Positions 18,935 to 28,237 of a DNA stretch of 64,000 bases are shown one piece after another. A program made the translations under genes and the position numbers. A model generated the notes under the pieces. It was not told the DNA's origin and ran no database searches. It saw nothing but the letters and a program-made list of their open reading frames with translations. The first letter of the stretch is position 1. Each line of letters begins with the position of its first letter. The stretch lies in NCBI GenBank assembly GCA_021773115.1, contig JAJFKS010000025.1, positions 1-64,000 on the forward strand. The letters run 5' to 3'. This DNA is from Woeseiaceae bacterium. GTDB taxonomy: Bacteria; Pseudomonadota; Gammaproteobacteria; Steroidobacterales; Woeseiaceae.

Positions 18935-19177
18935 TTGGCTGAGTCTTCGCGACTGCGCTGGCAGTGCAGGAGGGGCATGCGCGAACTCGACGAACTCCTG
19001 GTGGGTTACCTCGACAGCCAGTATCCGTCCGCCAGTGACGATGAAAAATTGGCGTTCCAGGCGGTTTTGGCACTTCCGGATCCCGAGCTAAACGGCTATT
19101 TGTTGCAACGCCAGGTACCTCAGTCGGAGCCAATCGCCGTTGTCATCCAGCACATACTCAAGTTGCCTCAGACCTGA
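18935..19177 (+). CDS. sdhE: SdhE/CptB, FAD assembly factor
   Basis: 80 residues from a TTG that follows the sdhB stop directly. The motif RLRWQCRRGMRELD contains the RGxxE signature that contacts SdhA during covalent FAD attachment. In Escherichia coli the gene is ygfY and pairs with ygfX, also described as the CptBA toxin-antitoxin pair. Here both are placed at the end of the sdh operon, which agrees with the flavinylation role. Confidence 0.93.
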   Translation: MAESSRLRWQCRRGMRELDELLVGYLDSQYPSASDDEKLAFQAVLALPDPELNGYLLQRQVPQSEPIAVVIQHILKLPQT

Positions 19178-19589
19178 TCCCTGGCTGCGATTACTGGTCG
19201 ACGTCTCGGCCCAATTGCTGATCATCGCCGGAATCGCCGTGTCCCTGACGATGTCACTGGACGCCTTACTGCGATTGCTGTTGACACTGGCTTGTATCGT
19301 GCTGGGTCGATTCGAGCTGCGGCGTCTACGCCGCGGGCAGCAGGCCTGTACGGCGATTCGAATCATGCACGACGGTAGTGTGCGCATTCGCGATGGCAAT
19401 GAAACCTGGCTTGCTGCCGCCCTTGAATCCGGCAGTATCGTCACGAATTCGCTGGCCTGGCTGCGATTTCAGAGGGCGGATGGCGTGATGATCATGGAGT
19501 TGTTACGTGGCGATGCCAGATACTGCCGCGACTGGCGGCGGCTGCAGGTGATTTGGCGGCACATTGGAGCAGGCTCACGAAGCTGCTAA
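19140..19589 (+). CDS. ygfX: YgfX/CptA-like membrane protein
   Basis: 149 residues from a TTG, overlapping sdhE by 38 bases. A pair of hydrophobic helices lies near the N-terminus (LLVDVSAQLLIIAGIAVSLTMS and LLRLLLTLACIVLG), followed by a soluble domain ending in RDWRRLQVIWRH, as in YgfX. Escherichia coli YgfX has been reported to inhibit the cytoskeletal proteins FtsZ and MreB, with YgfY as partner. The exact start is uncertain because of the long overlap. Confidence 0.75.
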   Translation: MSSSTYSSCLRPDPWLRLLVDVSAQLLIIAGIAVSLTMSLDALLRLLLTLACIVLGRFELRRLRRGQQACTAIRIMHDGSVRIRDGNETWLAAALESGSIVTNSLAWLRFQRADGVMIMELLRGDARYCRDWRRLQVIWRHIGAGSRSC

Positions 19590-19678
19590 CATGCCGCGGC
19601 TTAAGCAAAAATACGGATTCAGGGTCAGCCGGAGGACCGCATTGCGAACCCCACAGAGACAGGCGTCACAGATCAAAG

Positions 19679-19771
19679 ATGAATAAGGTCAATATTCGAG
19701 AACTAATCACACTTTCAGGGGTCTATCCCGGTGTTGAGTGCCTGTATGGCGACTTCCAGGGACGTTGCTGA
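19679..19771 (+). CDS. Possible leader peptide coupled to rpoE
   Basis: A 30-codon frame (starting MNKVNIRELITL) ends with TGA immediately before the rpoE ATG at 19772. Escherichia coli has a small leader gene, rseD, in the same place whose translation is coupled to rpoE. Sequence similarity to RseD cannot be judged here; the claim rests on position and the stop/start contact. Confidence 0.35.
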   Translation: MNKVNIRELITLSGVYPGVECLYGDFQGRC

Positions 19772-20347
19772 ATGTCGAACCAGGCATCCGACCAGAAACT
19801 GGTTGAACGCGTCCAAAAAGGTGACAAGGGCGCGTTCGATCTGCTGGTACTGAAATACCAGCATAAGATTGTGAATTTGATCATGCGATATGTGCGCGAC
19901 CCGGAGCTGTCATTGGACATTGCCCAGGAGGCATTTATCAAAGCATACCGGGCGTTGCCGAGATTTCGCGGCGACAGTGCGTTTTATACGTGGATGTATC
20001 GGATAGCAGTGAATACGGCGAAAAACCATCTTGCAGCGCAGCGACGACGTCCCATGGACGTCGAACTCGATATGCAGGATCCGGAACAATATGATTTGCA
20101 TGCCAAACTCAAAGAGACCGATACCCCTGAGGGCATAACGCTCAGCAATGAACTACAGGAGATTGTCGAGCGCGCCATTGCCGCTTTGCCGGAGGACTTG
20201 CGAACAGCGATTGTTCTTCGAGAGCTGGAGGGCATGAGCTATGAGGAAATCGCAGAGACGATGGAATGCCCCGTCGGTACTGTGCGGTCGAGAATTTTCA
20301 GGGCACGAGATGCGATCGGCAAAAAAGTCGGATCGCTGGTACGCTAA
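19772..20347 (+). CDS. rpoE: Envelope-stress sigma factor RpoE (AlgU)
   Basis: 191 residues, the exact family length. Region 2 reads FDLLVLKYQHKIVNLIMRYV...DIAQEAFIKAYRALPRFRGDSAFYTWMYRIAVNTAKN and region 4 reads LPEDLRTAIVLRELEGMSYEEIAETMECPVGTVRSRIFRAR. It directs transcription of outer-membrane repair genes once RseA is degraded. It is followed by rseA, rseB and rseC. Confidence 0.97.
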   Translation: MSNQASDQKLVERVQKGDKGAFDLLVLKYQHKIVNLIMRYVRDPELSLDIAQEAFIKAYRALPRFRGDSAFYTWMYRIAVNTAKNHLAAQRRRPMDVELDMQDPEQYDLHAKLKETDTPEGITLSNELQEIVERAIAALPEDLRTAIVLRELEGMSYEEIAETMECPVGTVRSRIFRARDAIGKKVGSLVR

Positions 20348-20364
20348 CGAGGCTCCGAGCCTCG
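20348..20364 (+). promoter_or_regulatory. Perfect hairpin between rpoE and rseA
   Basis: CGAGGCT (20348-20354) and AGCCTCG (20358-20364) form a 7-bp stem with a CCG loop starting at the first base after the rpoE stop. There is no T-run. It could stall ribosomes or RNase and set the sigma/anti-sigma ratio; this is inference. Confidence 0.4.
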
Positions 20365-20376
20365 CCAAGGTGAAAT

Positions 20377-21000
20377 ATGAATGAAGGGATAAGAATGCAG
20401 CTATCAGCCTTCGTCGACGGCGAACTGCCAGCGAATGAGGCAGAAATGCTGATGCGGCGGATGGGCCAGGATGAGGAATTGCGCAAAGAAGTTGCGGAAT
20501 ACCTTGCGATTGGGCGATTAATTCGTGCCGAGGCGGGTATCGCCGGGGCGGATCGCCTTTACGAGCGTATTGCCGCAGAGATCGGCAATGAGCACAGTGA
20601 TACAGCGACGGCATCTGCCGATTTGGTTGCGGCCAGCTCCGTGTCGCGCGCCATTCGGCCGTTAGCGGGTTTTGCCATCGCCGCGACGGTCGCGCTGATT
20701 GCCATTTTTTCGCTGCAACAGGCGGGTGACGACCGGGTACCCGGTAACTTGCCGGCGGCTGTCGCCAGCGACCAATCCGCAACCGCTGTGCCCAGCATGG
20801 ATGCACAGCTGGAGAAGCAGCGCGTCTTGTTTCGCAAACATGCCGAGACCTCGTCGCAATTTGGTACGACAGGATTGATCTCGCAAGTCGTAACACTGAA
20901 GTTCAGCGAAGACCTCGCTGAGGATACGGAGCTTGACGACACGGGCGGCCAGGAATCGAACGACAGGACGCCGGATCCCGAGAACCTGACGCAACCCTGA
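20377..21000 (+). CDS. rseA: Anti-sigma-E factor RseA
   Basis: 207 residues. The N-terminal sigma-binding domain begins LSAFVDGELPANEAEMLMRRMGQDEELRKEVAEYLAIGR, matching RseA_N. One membrane helix follows near residue 100 (LAGFAIAATVALIAIFSL), then a periplasmic tail that RseB would protect. Regulated proteolysis by DegS and RseP releases RpoE. It overlaps rseB by one base. Confidence 0.92.
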   Translation: MNEGIRMQLSAFVDGELPANEAEMLMRRMGQDEELRKEVAEYLAIGRLIRAEAGIAGADRLYERIAAEIGNEHSDTATASADLVAASSVSRAIRPLAGFAIAATVALIAIFSLQQAGDDRVPGNLPAAVASDQSATAVPSMDAQLEKQRVLFRKHAETSSQFGTTGLISQVVTLKFSEDLAEDTELDDTGGQESNDRTPDPENLTQP

Positions 21001-21971
21001 TGACAAGCCTGATGCCAAGCGCTACGCCTGTGCGCAAATTGCTGTTCATTGTCACTTCACTGTTTGTTTGTGGCCAGGCATTTGCTGAGCGAACGCCACA
21101 CGACTGGTTGAATGCCATGGGTGCGGCGGTCCAGTCGACCAGCTACGAAGGTACGGTGGTCAGAATCCAGGATGGCAGAGCCGAGGCGCTAAAAGTTGTG
21201 CACACCGTGACCGACGGTGTTGTGTTCGAAAAAGTCATCGCGCAGGAAGGTGACGCACTTGAGATCATTCGCAATGGCAGCGAAGTTCACAGAATCCTGC
21301 CGGATCGGCAATCCGTCGTCGTCGAAAAATGGGATGATCAGTCGACGATTTTCTCGACATTACCTTCCAGCGAGATTCGCTTTAGTAATGAGTACGACGT
21401 CGCGATTGACCGCACGGAGCGCATTGCCGGTCGCGAAGCGACGGTGCTGGCAATCCGGCCGCACGACCATTACCGATATGGCCACCGCTTGTGGCTGGAC
21501 ATGGAAACCGGCTTTCCACTGCAGACCCAGCTGCTCAATGGCGGCACTGTGATTGAGCAGGTCAAATTCGCTGATATCTCAATTAATGAGAAAATAGACG
21601 AAAGCGCATTGGCATCGACTTACAAAACGGATCAGTTCACCTGGTTTACGCATTCATCCACGCATCAGGGTACTGACGTCGACAGCCAGTGGGTCAGCGA
21701 GGAGATACCGGTCGGATTCAAAGCGGTATCGACCCATGAAGAAGCGATGCCTGGCAGTACCGCCAACGTCACCCATATCCTGTTTAGTGATGGTCTGGCC
21801 AATGTATCCGTCTTTATCGAAGCACGGCGCGACGACGGCGTTCCCGGACTCGCCAGTATGGGCAGTTCCAATTCCTACTGTGTGACACGTGAGGATATTG
21901 AGATCACGGCGATTGGCGAGGTGCCGGCAATTACGGTCAAGCAGATCGCGACCTCGATGCGGAAACGCTGA
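21000..21971 (+). CDS. rseB: Periplasmic regulator RseB (MucB)
   Basis: 323 residues with a signal peptide ending at GQAFA. The MucB/RseB fold is recognised from HDWLNAMGAAVQSTSYEGTVV and the HRLWLDMETGFPLQTQLL segment. RseB binds the periplasmic part of RseA and blocks its cleavage until lipopolysaccharide or misfolded lipoproteins displace it. The ATG at 21000 overlaps the rseA stop. Confidence 0.93.
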   Translation: MTSLMPSATPVRKLLFIVTSLFVCGQAFAERTPHDWLNAMGAAVQSTSYEGTVVRIQDGRAEALKVVHTVTDGVVFEKVIAQEGDALEIIRNGSEVHRILPDRQSVVVEKWDDQSTIFSTLPSSEIRFSNEYDVAIDRTERIAGREATVLAIRPHDHYRYGHRLWLDMETGFPLQTQLLNGGTVIEQVKFADISINEKIDESALASTYKTDQFTWFTHSSTHQGTDVDSQWVSEEIPVGFKAVSTHEEAMPGSTANVTHILFSDGLANVSVFIEARRDDGVPGLASMGSSNSYCVTREDIEITAIGEVPAITVKQIATSMRKR

Positions 21972-22036
21972 AACGACACACAAATTCAAGAACTTTCCTG
22001 CAGCCTTATTGCGGCAGCGTCCTGTAAACTCCCTGA

Positions 22037-22489
22037 ATGCAAAACCCACACGGTCGGATAGTCTCTGTTGACAGCAAAGACGCTCAGAGCGTCGTCGTCG
22101 AAGTCGAAGCGACGGTGGCCTGCAGGCGTTGCGCAGAAGGTAAAGGTTGCGGCGCGGGGCTCCTGGGCGGCGCGGCGAAGCACCGGCAGTTTAACGCCGT
22201 GCTGATCGACGGGCTTCAGGTCCACAACGGCGACCGGGTCAGTCTTGAGCTGGCACCGCGAAACCTGCTGCAGGCCGCGACCATCGTCTATGGCTACCCG
22301 CTGTTTGCTGCGATCACCGCGGCGCTGGTCGCTTTCAGTGTCGGCCTGGGCGACCTGACAGCCGCAATTCTTGCGCTGCTGGGAATGCTCGTCGGGCTGA
22401 TATTGGCGAGGCACAGGCTCAGGAACAAGAGCTGCCTGAAGAACCTGACGCCCGTCGTGGTCGAAAGACTGGGCATGGCGGTCGACTGA
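22037..22489 (+). CDS. rseC: RseC/MucC family protein
   Basis: 150 residues. The cysteine cluster CRRCAEGKGCGAG and two membrane helices (ATIVYGYPLFAAITAALVAFSV and LTAAILALLGMLVGLILA) define RseC. It is a minor positive regulator in the sigma-E pathway and part of the SoxR-reducing system in Escherichia coli. It is directly followed by the glutaredoxin gene (TGA then ATG), which hints at a shared redox function. Confidence 0.92.
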   Translation: MQNPHGRIVSVDSKDAQSVVVEVEATVACRRCAEGKGCGAGLLGGAAKHRQFNAVLIDGLQVHNGDRVSLELAPRNLLQAATIVYGYPLFAAITAALVAFSVGLGDLTAAILALLGMLVGLILARHRLRNKSCLKNLTPVVVERLGMAVD

Positions 22490-22762
22490 ATGGCGAGAAT
22501 TCAATTTTACACGCGCCGTGGCTGCCATCTGTGCGAAATCATGCTGGAAGAACTGCTGCCGCTGCTCCAGGGCCGTGCTGAGGTCAATATCCGGGACATC
22601 GACTCGAACGCATCGTGGCTCGAAAAATTCGATATTCGGGTCCCGGTCATTGAGCTTGACGGCCGCACCATCAGTGAGTATCCGCTGGACCGCGACGCCG
22701 TTCGCCGCTGCCTTGCCGAAATCCCGGAAAAGAGCGGCGAAATCGGTATACTTCGCCGCTGA
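22490..22762 (+). CDS. Glutaredoxin-family protein (DUF836)
   Basis: 90 residues of a thioredoxin-like fold. The redox motif CHLC is near the N-terminus ([18 protein letters not shown]), the cis-proline follows in RVPVIELDG, and GxxISEYPLD completes the domain. The DUF836 group is short and often sits in the rseC-lepA interval. A dithiol or monothiol redox role is likely; partners are unknown. Confidence 0.88.
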   Translation: MARIQFYTRRGCHLCEIMLEELLPLLQGRAEVNIRDIDSNASWLEKFDIRVPVIELDGRTISEYPLDRDAVRRCLAEIPEKSGEIGILRR

Positions 22763-22806
22763 ATTCGGCGGGTCCAGTTACCGGTATCCCAATAAATCTC
22801 CCCCTC

Positions 22807-24597
22807 ATGAAGCATATTCGAAACTTCTCAATTATTGCCCATATCGATCATGGCAAGTCGACGCTTGCGGATCGCTTTATCCACCATTGTGGCGGCTTAA
22901 GCGATCGCGAAATGGCTGAGCAGGTGCTCGATTCGATGGATATTGAGCGCGAGCGTGGTATCACCATCAAAGCGCAAAGCGTGTCGCTCAATTACAGCAG
23001 TAAGTCTGGCCAGGTATACCAGCTGAATTTCATTGATACGCCAGGCCACGTCGACTTCTCCTACGAGGTGTCGCGTTCATTGGCCGCGTGCGAAGGTGCA
23101 TTACTCGTCGTCGATGCCGCACAGGGCGTCGAGGCGCAAAGCGTCGCCAACTGCATTACAGCGATCGATATGGGACTGGAAGTCCTGCCGGTCCTGAACA
23201 AGATCGATCTGCCCGCCGCGGATCCGGCAAAAGTGGTCGCCGAAATCGAAGACATTATCGGTATTGATGCACAGAATGCCATTCATGTCAGTGCGAAAAC
23301 GGGTCTTGGTGTTCCAGAATTGCTGGAACAGCTGGTCGACGTTATTCCGGCACCGGCCGGGGAGCCGGATGGCGAACTGCAGGCGCTGATTATCGACTCC
23401 TGGTTCGATAATTATGTGGGCGTCGTGTCACTGGTGAGAGTAATGAACGGCAGCTTGCCAAAACGCAGCAAGCTTACCGTGATGTCGACCGGCATTAGTT
23501 ACACGGCCGACCGTGTCGGTGTGTTTACACCGAAGATGTCAGAACGCGATGCGTTGAACACGGGCGAGGTCGGTTACGTCATCGCCGGTATCAAGGATAT
23601 TTTTGGTGCGCCCGTCGGTGATACCTTAACGGCAACGCATCGCCCCTGCTCAAAACCGCTGCCAGGCTTCAAGCAAGTACAGCCGCGCGTTTTTGCCGGT
23701 TTGTTTCCTATCAGTTCGGACGACTACGAAGGTTTTCGCGAAGCCTTGCAAAAACTTCGCCTCAACGATGCGGCGTTGCACTTCGAACCAGAGTCGTCGG
23801 CGGCGCTGGGCTTTGGTTTTCGTTGCGGCTTTCTGGGCATGTTGCACATGGAAATTGTGCAAGAGCGTATTGAACGCGAATACGACATCGACCTGATAAC
23901 GACTGCGCCGACTGTTATTTTCGAAGTATTGACGACATCCGGCGAATTATTGCACGTTGATAATCCGTCAAAATTACCGGCGCAGAACGATATTGCTGAA
24001 TTGCGCGAACCTATTATCGCCGCTAACGTACTGGTTCCGGAGAAGTACGTTGGAGCCGTTATCAAATTGTGTATCGACAAGCGTGGCGTGCAGAAACAAA
24101 TGCGCTACGTCGGTGGTCAGATTTCACTCGTCTACGAGATTCCACTGGCCGAGGTCGTGCTTGATTTTTTTGACCGCCTGAAGTCTGTCAGTCGTGGATT
24201 CGCGTCCTTCGATTATCATTTCGTTCGCTTTCAGGAGGCACAACTTGTGCGTCTCGACGTATTGATCAACCAGGATCGTGTCGACGAGCTGTCGATTATT
24301 GTTCATCGTGAAAACGTCAAGACGCGGGGTCGAGACCTGGTCGAGAAAATGCGTGAGTTGATTCCCCGGCAGATGTTCGACGTCGCGATTCAGGCGGCCA
24401 TTGGCAGCCAGATAATCGCACGCAGTAACGTAAAGGCACTGCGCAAGAACGTGACTGCGAAGTGTTATGGTGGCGACGTTTCGCGTAAGCGAAAATTGCT
24501 GGAAAAACAGAAAGCAGGCAAAAAGCGCATGAAACAGGTGGGATCAGTGGAGATCCCGCAAGAGGCATTTCTTGCCGTACTTCGAGTTGATAAGTGA
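22807..24597 (+). CDS. lepA: Elongation factor 4 (LepA)
   Basis: 596 residues, full length. GTPase motifs are [21 protein letters not shown] and NKIDLP. The LepA-specific C-terminal region ends in [21 protein letters not shown]. LepA is a ribosome-associated translational GTPase implicated in initiation or back-translocation. It sits directly upstream of lepB in the usual order. Confidence 0.98.
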   Translation: MKHIRNFSIIAHIDHGKSTLADRFIHHCGGLSDREMAEQVLDSMDIERERGITIKAQSVSLNYSSKSGQVYQLNFIDTPGHVDFSYEVSRSLAACEGALLVVDAAQGVEAQSVANCITAIDMGLEVLPVLNKIDLPAADPAKVVAEIEDIIGIDAQNAIHVSAKTGLGVPELLEQLVDVIPAPAGEPDGELQALIIDSWFDNYVGVVSLVRVMNGSLPKRSKLTVMSTGISYTADRVGVFTPKMSERDALNTGEVGYVIAGIKDIFGAPVGDTLTATHRPCSKPLPGFKQVQPRVFAGLFPISSDDYEGFREALQKLRLNDAALHFEPESSAALGFGFRCGFLGMLHMEIVQERIEREYDIDLITTAPTVIFEVLTTSGELLHVDNPSKLPAQNDIAELREPIIAANVLVPEKYVGAVIKLCIDKRGVQKQMRYVGGQISLVYEIPLAEVVLDFFDRLKSVSRGFASFDYHFVRFQEAQLVRLDVLINQDRVDELSIIVHRENVKTRGRDLVEKMRELIPRQMFDVAIQAAIGSQIIARSNVKALRKNVTAKCYGGDVSRKRKLLEKQKAGKKRMKQVGSVEIPQEAFLAVLRVDK

Positions 24598-24606
24598 GGT
24601 CCCGGT

Positions 24607-25365
24607 TTGAGCATTAATCTGGCACTAATTCTGACTCTATTGACCGCGATTGCGGCCGTTGTAGTCGCGTTGGACAAGCTAGTCTGGAAGACTGGCGAAC
24701 AAGATAGTCGCACGCCGCCCACTGCCATCACGACACTGGTCGAGTACTCGCGCTCATTCCTTCCGGTCTTGTTATTTGTGCTCGTGATTCGCTCATTTAT
24801 TTTTGAACCGTTTCGTATTCCCTCCGGATCGATGAAACCAACCTTGCTGGTGGGTGATTTTATTTTCGTCAAGAAATTCAGCTACGGTCTGCGCTTGCCG
24901 GTAACAGAAACCAAAATCATCGAGACCGGTGAGCCGGAACGCGGCGATGTGGTCGTTTTCCGATTGCCGTCAGATCCCCGAGTGAATTACATCAAGCGAG
25001 TGATCGGGCTCCCTGGTGACGAGGTTCGATTTGAGCGGCAACGCTTAACTATCAATGGCGTGGTTATGGATTTGAGTGTCAATGGCGAGACACTTGAAGG
25101 TGCGCCGGTCTATGTTGAAAACCTCGATGGCCGTATTCACAAGACCTTGATTCACAATCCGGGGTATTCCAAGCAGGACGGCTTGTATATCATTCCCGAC
25201 GGCCAGTATTTCGTCATGGGTGACAATCGTGATCGCAGCAAAGATAGCCGTTTTATCGGCACGATTCCGGAAGAATACTTGGTTGGGGAGGCTGTCCGTG
25301 TCTGGATGCATTTTCGGCCCTGGGAAATGCCGGACTGGGGCCGAATCGGTGCGAAAATCGAATAA
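24607..25365 (+). CDS. lepB: Signal peptidase I
   Basis: 252 residues from a TTG start 9 bases after lepA. Two N-terminal membrane helices precede the catalytic domain. The catalytic serine is in RIPSGSMKPTLLVGDFIFV and the lysine in NYIKRVIGLPGD; MGDNRDRSKDSR is a further family motif. It cleaves signal peptides of exported proteins on the periplasmic side of the inner membrane. Confidence 0.97.
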   Translation: MSINLALILTLLTAIAAVVVALDKLVWKTGEQDSRTPPTAITTLVEYSRSFLPVLLFVLVIRSFIFEPFRIPSGSMKPTLLVGDFIFVKKFSYGLRLPVTETKIIETGEPERGDVVVFRLPSDPRVNYIKRVIGLPGDEVRFERQRLTINGVVMDLSVNGETLEGAPVYVENLDGRIHKTLIHNPGYSKQDGLYIIPDGQYFVMGDNRDRSKDSRFIGTIPEEYLVGEAVRVWMHFRPWEMPDWGRIGAKIE

Positions 25366-25452
25366 TGTGGTGTCAGTCACTGATTTGAAAGCCAATATCG
25401 CGCTACGCTGGCGCCTGATTTAGTTAAATACGTCTGTTTTTCGGAGATTGGT

Positions 25453-25848
25453 ATGAGCGTTAAACCCCAGAAACCATGGCATCCAGCTCACCGCGAGGCC
25501 GGCATGACGACGCTCGGCATGATTATCCTGGTTGCGTTCGTCGGTATCTTCGCATTCGCCGGTATCCGGCTGACCCCTGTTTACCTGAACTACATGAAAG
25601 TGGCCGGCGTTATCAATGGAATTCATCAGGAGTTTGACGGCAAGAATGCGACCAGTATGGAGGTACGCAAGTCCCTTACTCGGCGATTTGATATAGAAAG
25701 TGTTGGCGAGATTCAATCGAAGGACGTTAAAGTGAAGAAAGTGGACGGTGGCATGGAAGTCGCTGCGACTTACTCTCACAAGGCACCCTTTATCGCCAAT
25801 GTGTACTTCCTCGTTGATTTCGACAAGCGGGTCATATTACGTCGATAA
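25453..25848 (+). CDS. DUF4845 membrane-anchored protein
   Basis: 131 residues. A single hydrophobic helix near residues 18-40 (TTLGMIILVAFVGIFAFAGIRL) is followed by a periplasmic domain. DUF4845 proteins lie between lepB and rnc in many gammaproteobacteria, and the pilin-like N-terminus (EAGMTTLGMI) has been noted in the family. Function unknown; export with pilins or cooperation with LepB is only a guess. Confidence 0.85.
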   Translation: MSVKPQKPWHPAHREAGMTTLGMIILVAFVGIFAFAGIRLTPVYLNYMKVAGVINGIHQEFDGKNATSMEVRKSLTRRFDIESVGEIQSKDVKVKKVDGGMEVAATYSHKAPFIANVYFLVDFDKRVILRR

Positions 25849-25889
25849 ATGGCCGGGTGAGCGATCCTGGCAAATAAAGAGCGAATCCA

Positions 25890-26573
25890 TTGAAAAAAGC
25901 CGAGTGCTGGCTCGAGAAGACGCTGCAGTATCGTTTTCAGGACCTTGAGCTATTCCAACAGGCTCTGAGTCACCGTAGCGCAAGCCAAAAAAATAATGAA
26001 CGGCTCGAGTTTCTCGGCGACGCCGTCCTTGATTTCGTGATCTCGGAGAAACTCTATCAATCTCACCCGGATGCGTCGGAAGGTGACCTCAGCAAATTGC
26101 GGGCGTCGCTGGTCAAGGACGAATCACTCGCCGCCCTGGCGCTTGCGCTGGAGTTAGGCGATCACCTGATACTCGGTAGCGGCGAAATGAAGACCGGTGG
26201 CCATCGCCGCGAGTCGATTCTTGCCGATGCGCTTGAGGCGATTTTCGGTGCGGTATTCCTGGACCGTGGATACGAGGCGTCTCGCACAATAATCGAGCGG
26301 GTGTTTGCCGATCGTTTGCAGAACATGCCGGACATCAAGGATCTGCGCGATCCCAAGACCCGCCTTCAGGAATGGCTGCAGGGGAGAAAGATGGCTTTGC
26401 CTGCCTATAAACTGGTGGCAACCAGCGGACAGGATCACAAACAGAGGTTTTCTGTCACCTGCACGGTTGCAGAACGGTCTGCGGTGACCGAAGGTGAGTC
26501 CAGCACATTGCGAAAAGCTGAGCAAAAGGCGGCACGAAAGATGATTGGCATGCTTGACGAAACCCAGGAATGA
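25890..26573 (+). CDS. rnc: Ribonuclease III
   Basis: 227 residues from a TTG start. The nuclease signature NERLEFLGDAVLD and catalytic acidic residues at DALEAIFGAVFLD are intact. A double-stranded-RNA-binding domain closes the protein (DPKTRLQEWLQG...KAEQKAARKMI). It processes rRNA precursors and cleaves structured mRNAs. It overlaps era by ATGA. Confidence 0.98.
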   Translation: MKKAECWLEKTLQYRFQDLELFQQALSHRSASQKNNERLEFLGDAVLDFVISEKLYQSHPDASEGDLSKLRASLVKDESLAALALALELGDHLILGSGEMKTGGHRRESILADALEAIFGAVFLDRGYEASRTIIERVFADRLQNMPDIKDLRDPKTRLQEWLQGRKMALPAYKLVATSGQDHKQRFSVTCTVAERSAVTEGESSTLRKAEQKAARKMIGMLDETQE

Positions 26574-27472
26574 ACATCCCGGATGATTATCGATGCGGCA
26601 TGGTTGCGGTCATTGGGCGGCCGAATGTCGGTAAGTCGACGCTGATCAACGCGGTGATGGGCCGCAAGGTCAGCATTGTGACTGCGAAGCCACAAACAAC
26701 GCGCCATCGGATTCTAGCGGTGCATACCGGCACAAAAGAGCAAATCATATTTGTTGATACGCCGGGATTGCATCGCAAGGCCGGTCGCGCGATGAATCGA
26801 CTGATGAATCGAACCGCTGCGAATGCGCTTGCCGACGCCGATCTTATTCTGTTTGTTAGCGATGCGACGCACTGGACGGACGAGGATGACGATGTACTCA
26901 AGCGACTGAGCGTGAGCGATATACCAGTGATTGCGCTATTGAACAAGATCGACAAGGTACATCCAAAAGAAGCATTACTCGAGGTCATCGCAAAGATGTC
27001 GTCACGTGCTTCCTTCGCTGAGATTGTGCCAATCTCGGCGATGAAAAAAGACGATCTCGATCTCATGTTGACAATGATTCCAGCCTATCTGCCGGAATCG
27101 CCGCCCTTGTTCCCGGAGGACATGCATACGGATCGCAGCGAAGAGTTTCATGTTGCGGAGATCATTCGCGAGAAGCTGACGCTGATGCTGCACCAGGAAA
27201 TGCCCTATGGCCTGACGGTTCAGATCGAACGCCTGGAGCGAGAGGAAAGCGGCATTGCAATTAATGCGGTTATCTGGGTCGAGCGTGACAGCCAAAAAGG
27301 AATTGCTGTTGGCAAAAATGGCAGTGTACTGAAAAAGGTCGGACGTCAGGCGCGCCTGGAAATTGTCGAACAACTTGGTGCGCGGGTGCACCTTGAGCTG
27401 TGGGTTAAAGTTAAGAACAACTGGGCTGACAATGAAAAGGATTTGCAAAGCCTGGGATACGAGGCTCCGTAG
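26570..27472 (+). CDS. era: GTPase Era
   Basis: 300 residues. Ras-like motifs are GRPNVGKSTLINAVMG, DTPGL and NKID, followed by a C-terminal KH domain (IWVERDSQKGIAVGKNGSVLKKVG). Era binds the 3' end of 16S rRNA and assists 30S maturation. Coupled to rnc by a 4-base overlap. Confidence 0.98.
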   Translation: MNIPDDYRCGMVAVIGRPNVGKSTLINAVMGRKVSIVTAKPQTTRHRILAVHTGTKEQIIFVDTPGLHRKAGRAMNRLMNRTAANALADADLILFVSDATHWTDEDDDVLKRLSVSDIPVIALLNKIDKVHPKEALLEVIAKMSSRASFAEIVPISAMKKDDLDLMLTMIPAYLPESPPLFPEDMHTDRSEEFHVAEIIREKLTLMLHQEMPYGLTVQIERLEREESGIAINAVIWVERDSQKGIAVGKNGSVLKKVGRQARLEIVEQLGARVHLELWVKVKNNWADNEKDLQSLGYEAP

Positions 27473-27486
27473 CCCGATCGCCCGCC

Positions 27487-28236
27487 ATGAGTTCACAGCG
27501 ACGCGTTCACCAGCAACCCGGTTATATTTTGCACCATCGGCCTTTTCGCGATACCAGCCAGATACTCGATATCGTGACGCGCGATCACGGCAAGGTCGCG
27601 GTGGTTGCGCGCGGCAGCCGTGGTTCCAAGTCGCGGCTAGCCGGAGTCCTGCGCCCCTTCCTGCCATTAAAAGTGTCCTGGGTGGCTAAATCCGACCTTG
27701 GTACGCTAACCGGCGCTGAGGCAGTTGGCCCGCCCGCCGGCATGGTTGGTGACGCGATGCTGTCGGCCTACTACTTGAATGAACTGCTGATTAATTTCCT
27801 GCACCGCTACGACCCGCAGCCGGAAATATTTGCGCTCTATGAACGCGTCTTGCACGCGCTCGTTGGTCAACAACAGGTTGCAGCGGTGTTGCGCTCATTC
27901 GAACTCGAGTTCCTGAGTTTGCTTGGCTACGCAGTTAATCTCGATCACGAATTTGGATCGCAAGACAAACTCGTCGCGGAGCAGAACTACGAATATCGAA
28001 TGGAGCAGGGTCCAGTGCCGGTGGACCGGCCCGAAGGGTCCATGGTGTTCATTGGCGCAACACTAACCGCGATCGCCAGTGAGCGTTTTGACGATCCAGT
28101 GGTCCTGAAAGCGGCGAACCGTCTGATGCGGGAAATTATCGCCTTTCACCTTGGAGGCAAGGAACTCAAGAGCCGCAAGGTGCTGATGGAGCTGCATCGC
28201 GGTAGAATCGCGCCAGCGAAGACACGGAAACAGTAA
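27487..28236 (+). CDS. recO: DNA repair protein RecO
   Basis: 249 residues. The N-terminal OB fold ([33 protein letters not shown]) and the helical body fit RecO. With RecR it loads RecA on gaps coated with SSB. Four-cysteine zinc motifs are not seen, as is common in gammaproteobacterial RecO. It follows era in the conserved order. Confidence 0.96.
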   Translation: MSSQRRVHQQPGYILHHRPFRDTSQILDIVTRDHGKVAVVARGSRGSKSRLAGVLRPFLPLKVSWVAKSDLGTLTGAEAVGPPAGMVGDAMLSAYYLNELLINFLHRYDPQPEIFALYERVLHALVGQQQVAAVLRSFELEFLSLLGYAVNLDHEFGSQDKLVAEQNYEYRMEQGPVPVDRPEGSMVFIGATLTAIASERFDDPVVLKAANRLMREIIAFHLGGKELKSRKVLMELHRGRIAPAKTRKQ

Positions 28237-28237
28237 A

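Noticed and set aside
19641..19678. Sigma-E autoregulatory promoter before rpoE
   Set aside because: GAAC and TCAAA elements exist, but the spacing is about five bases too long for the sigma-E consensus.
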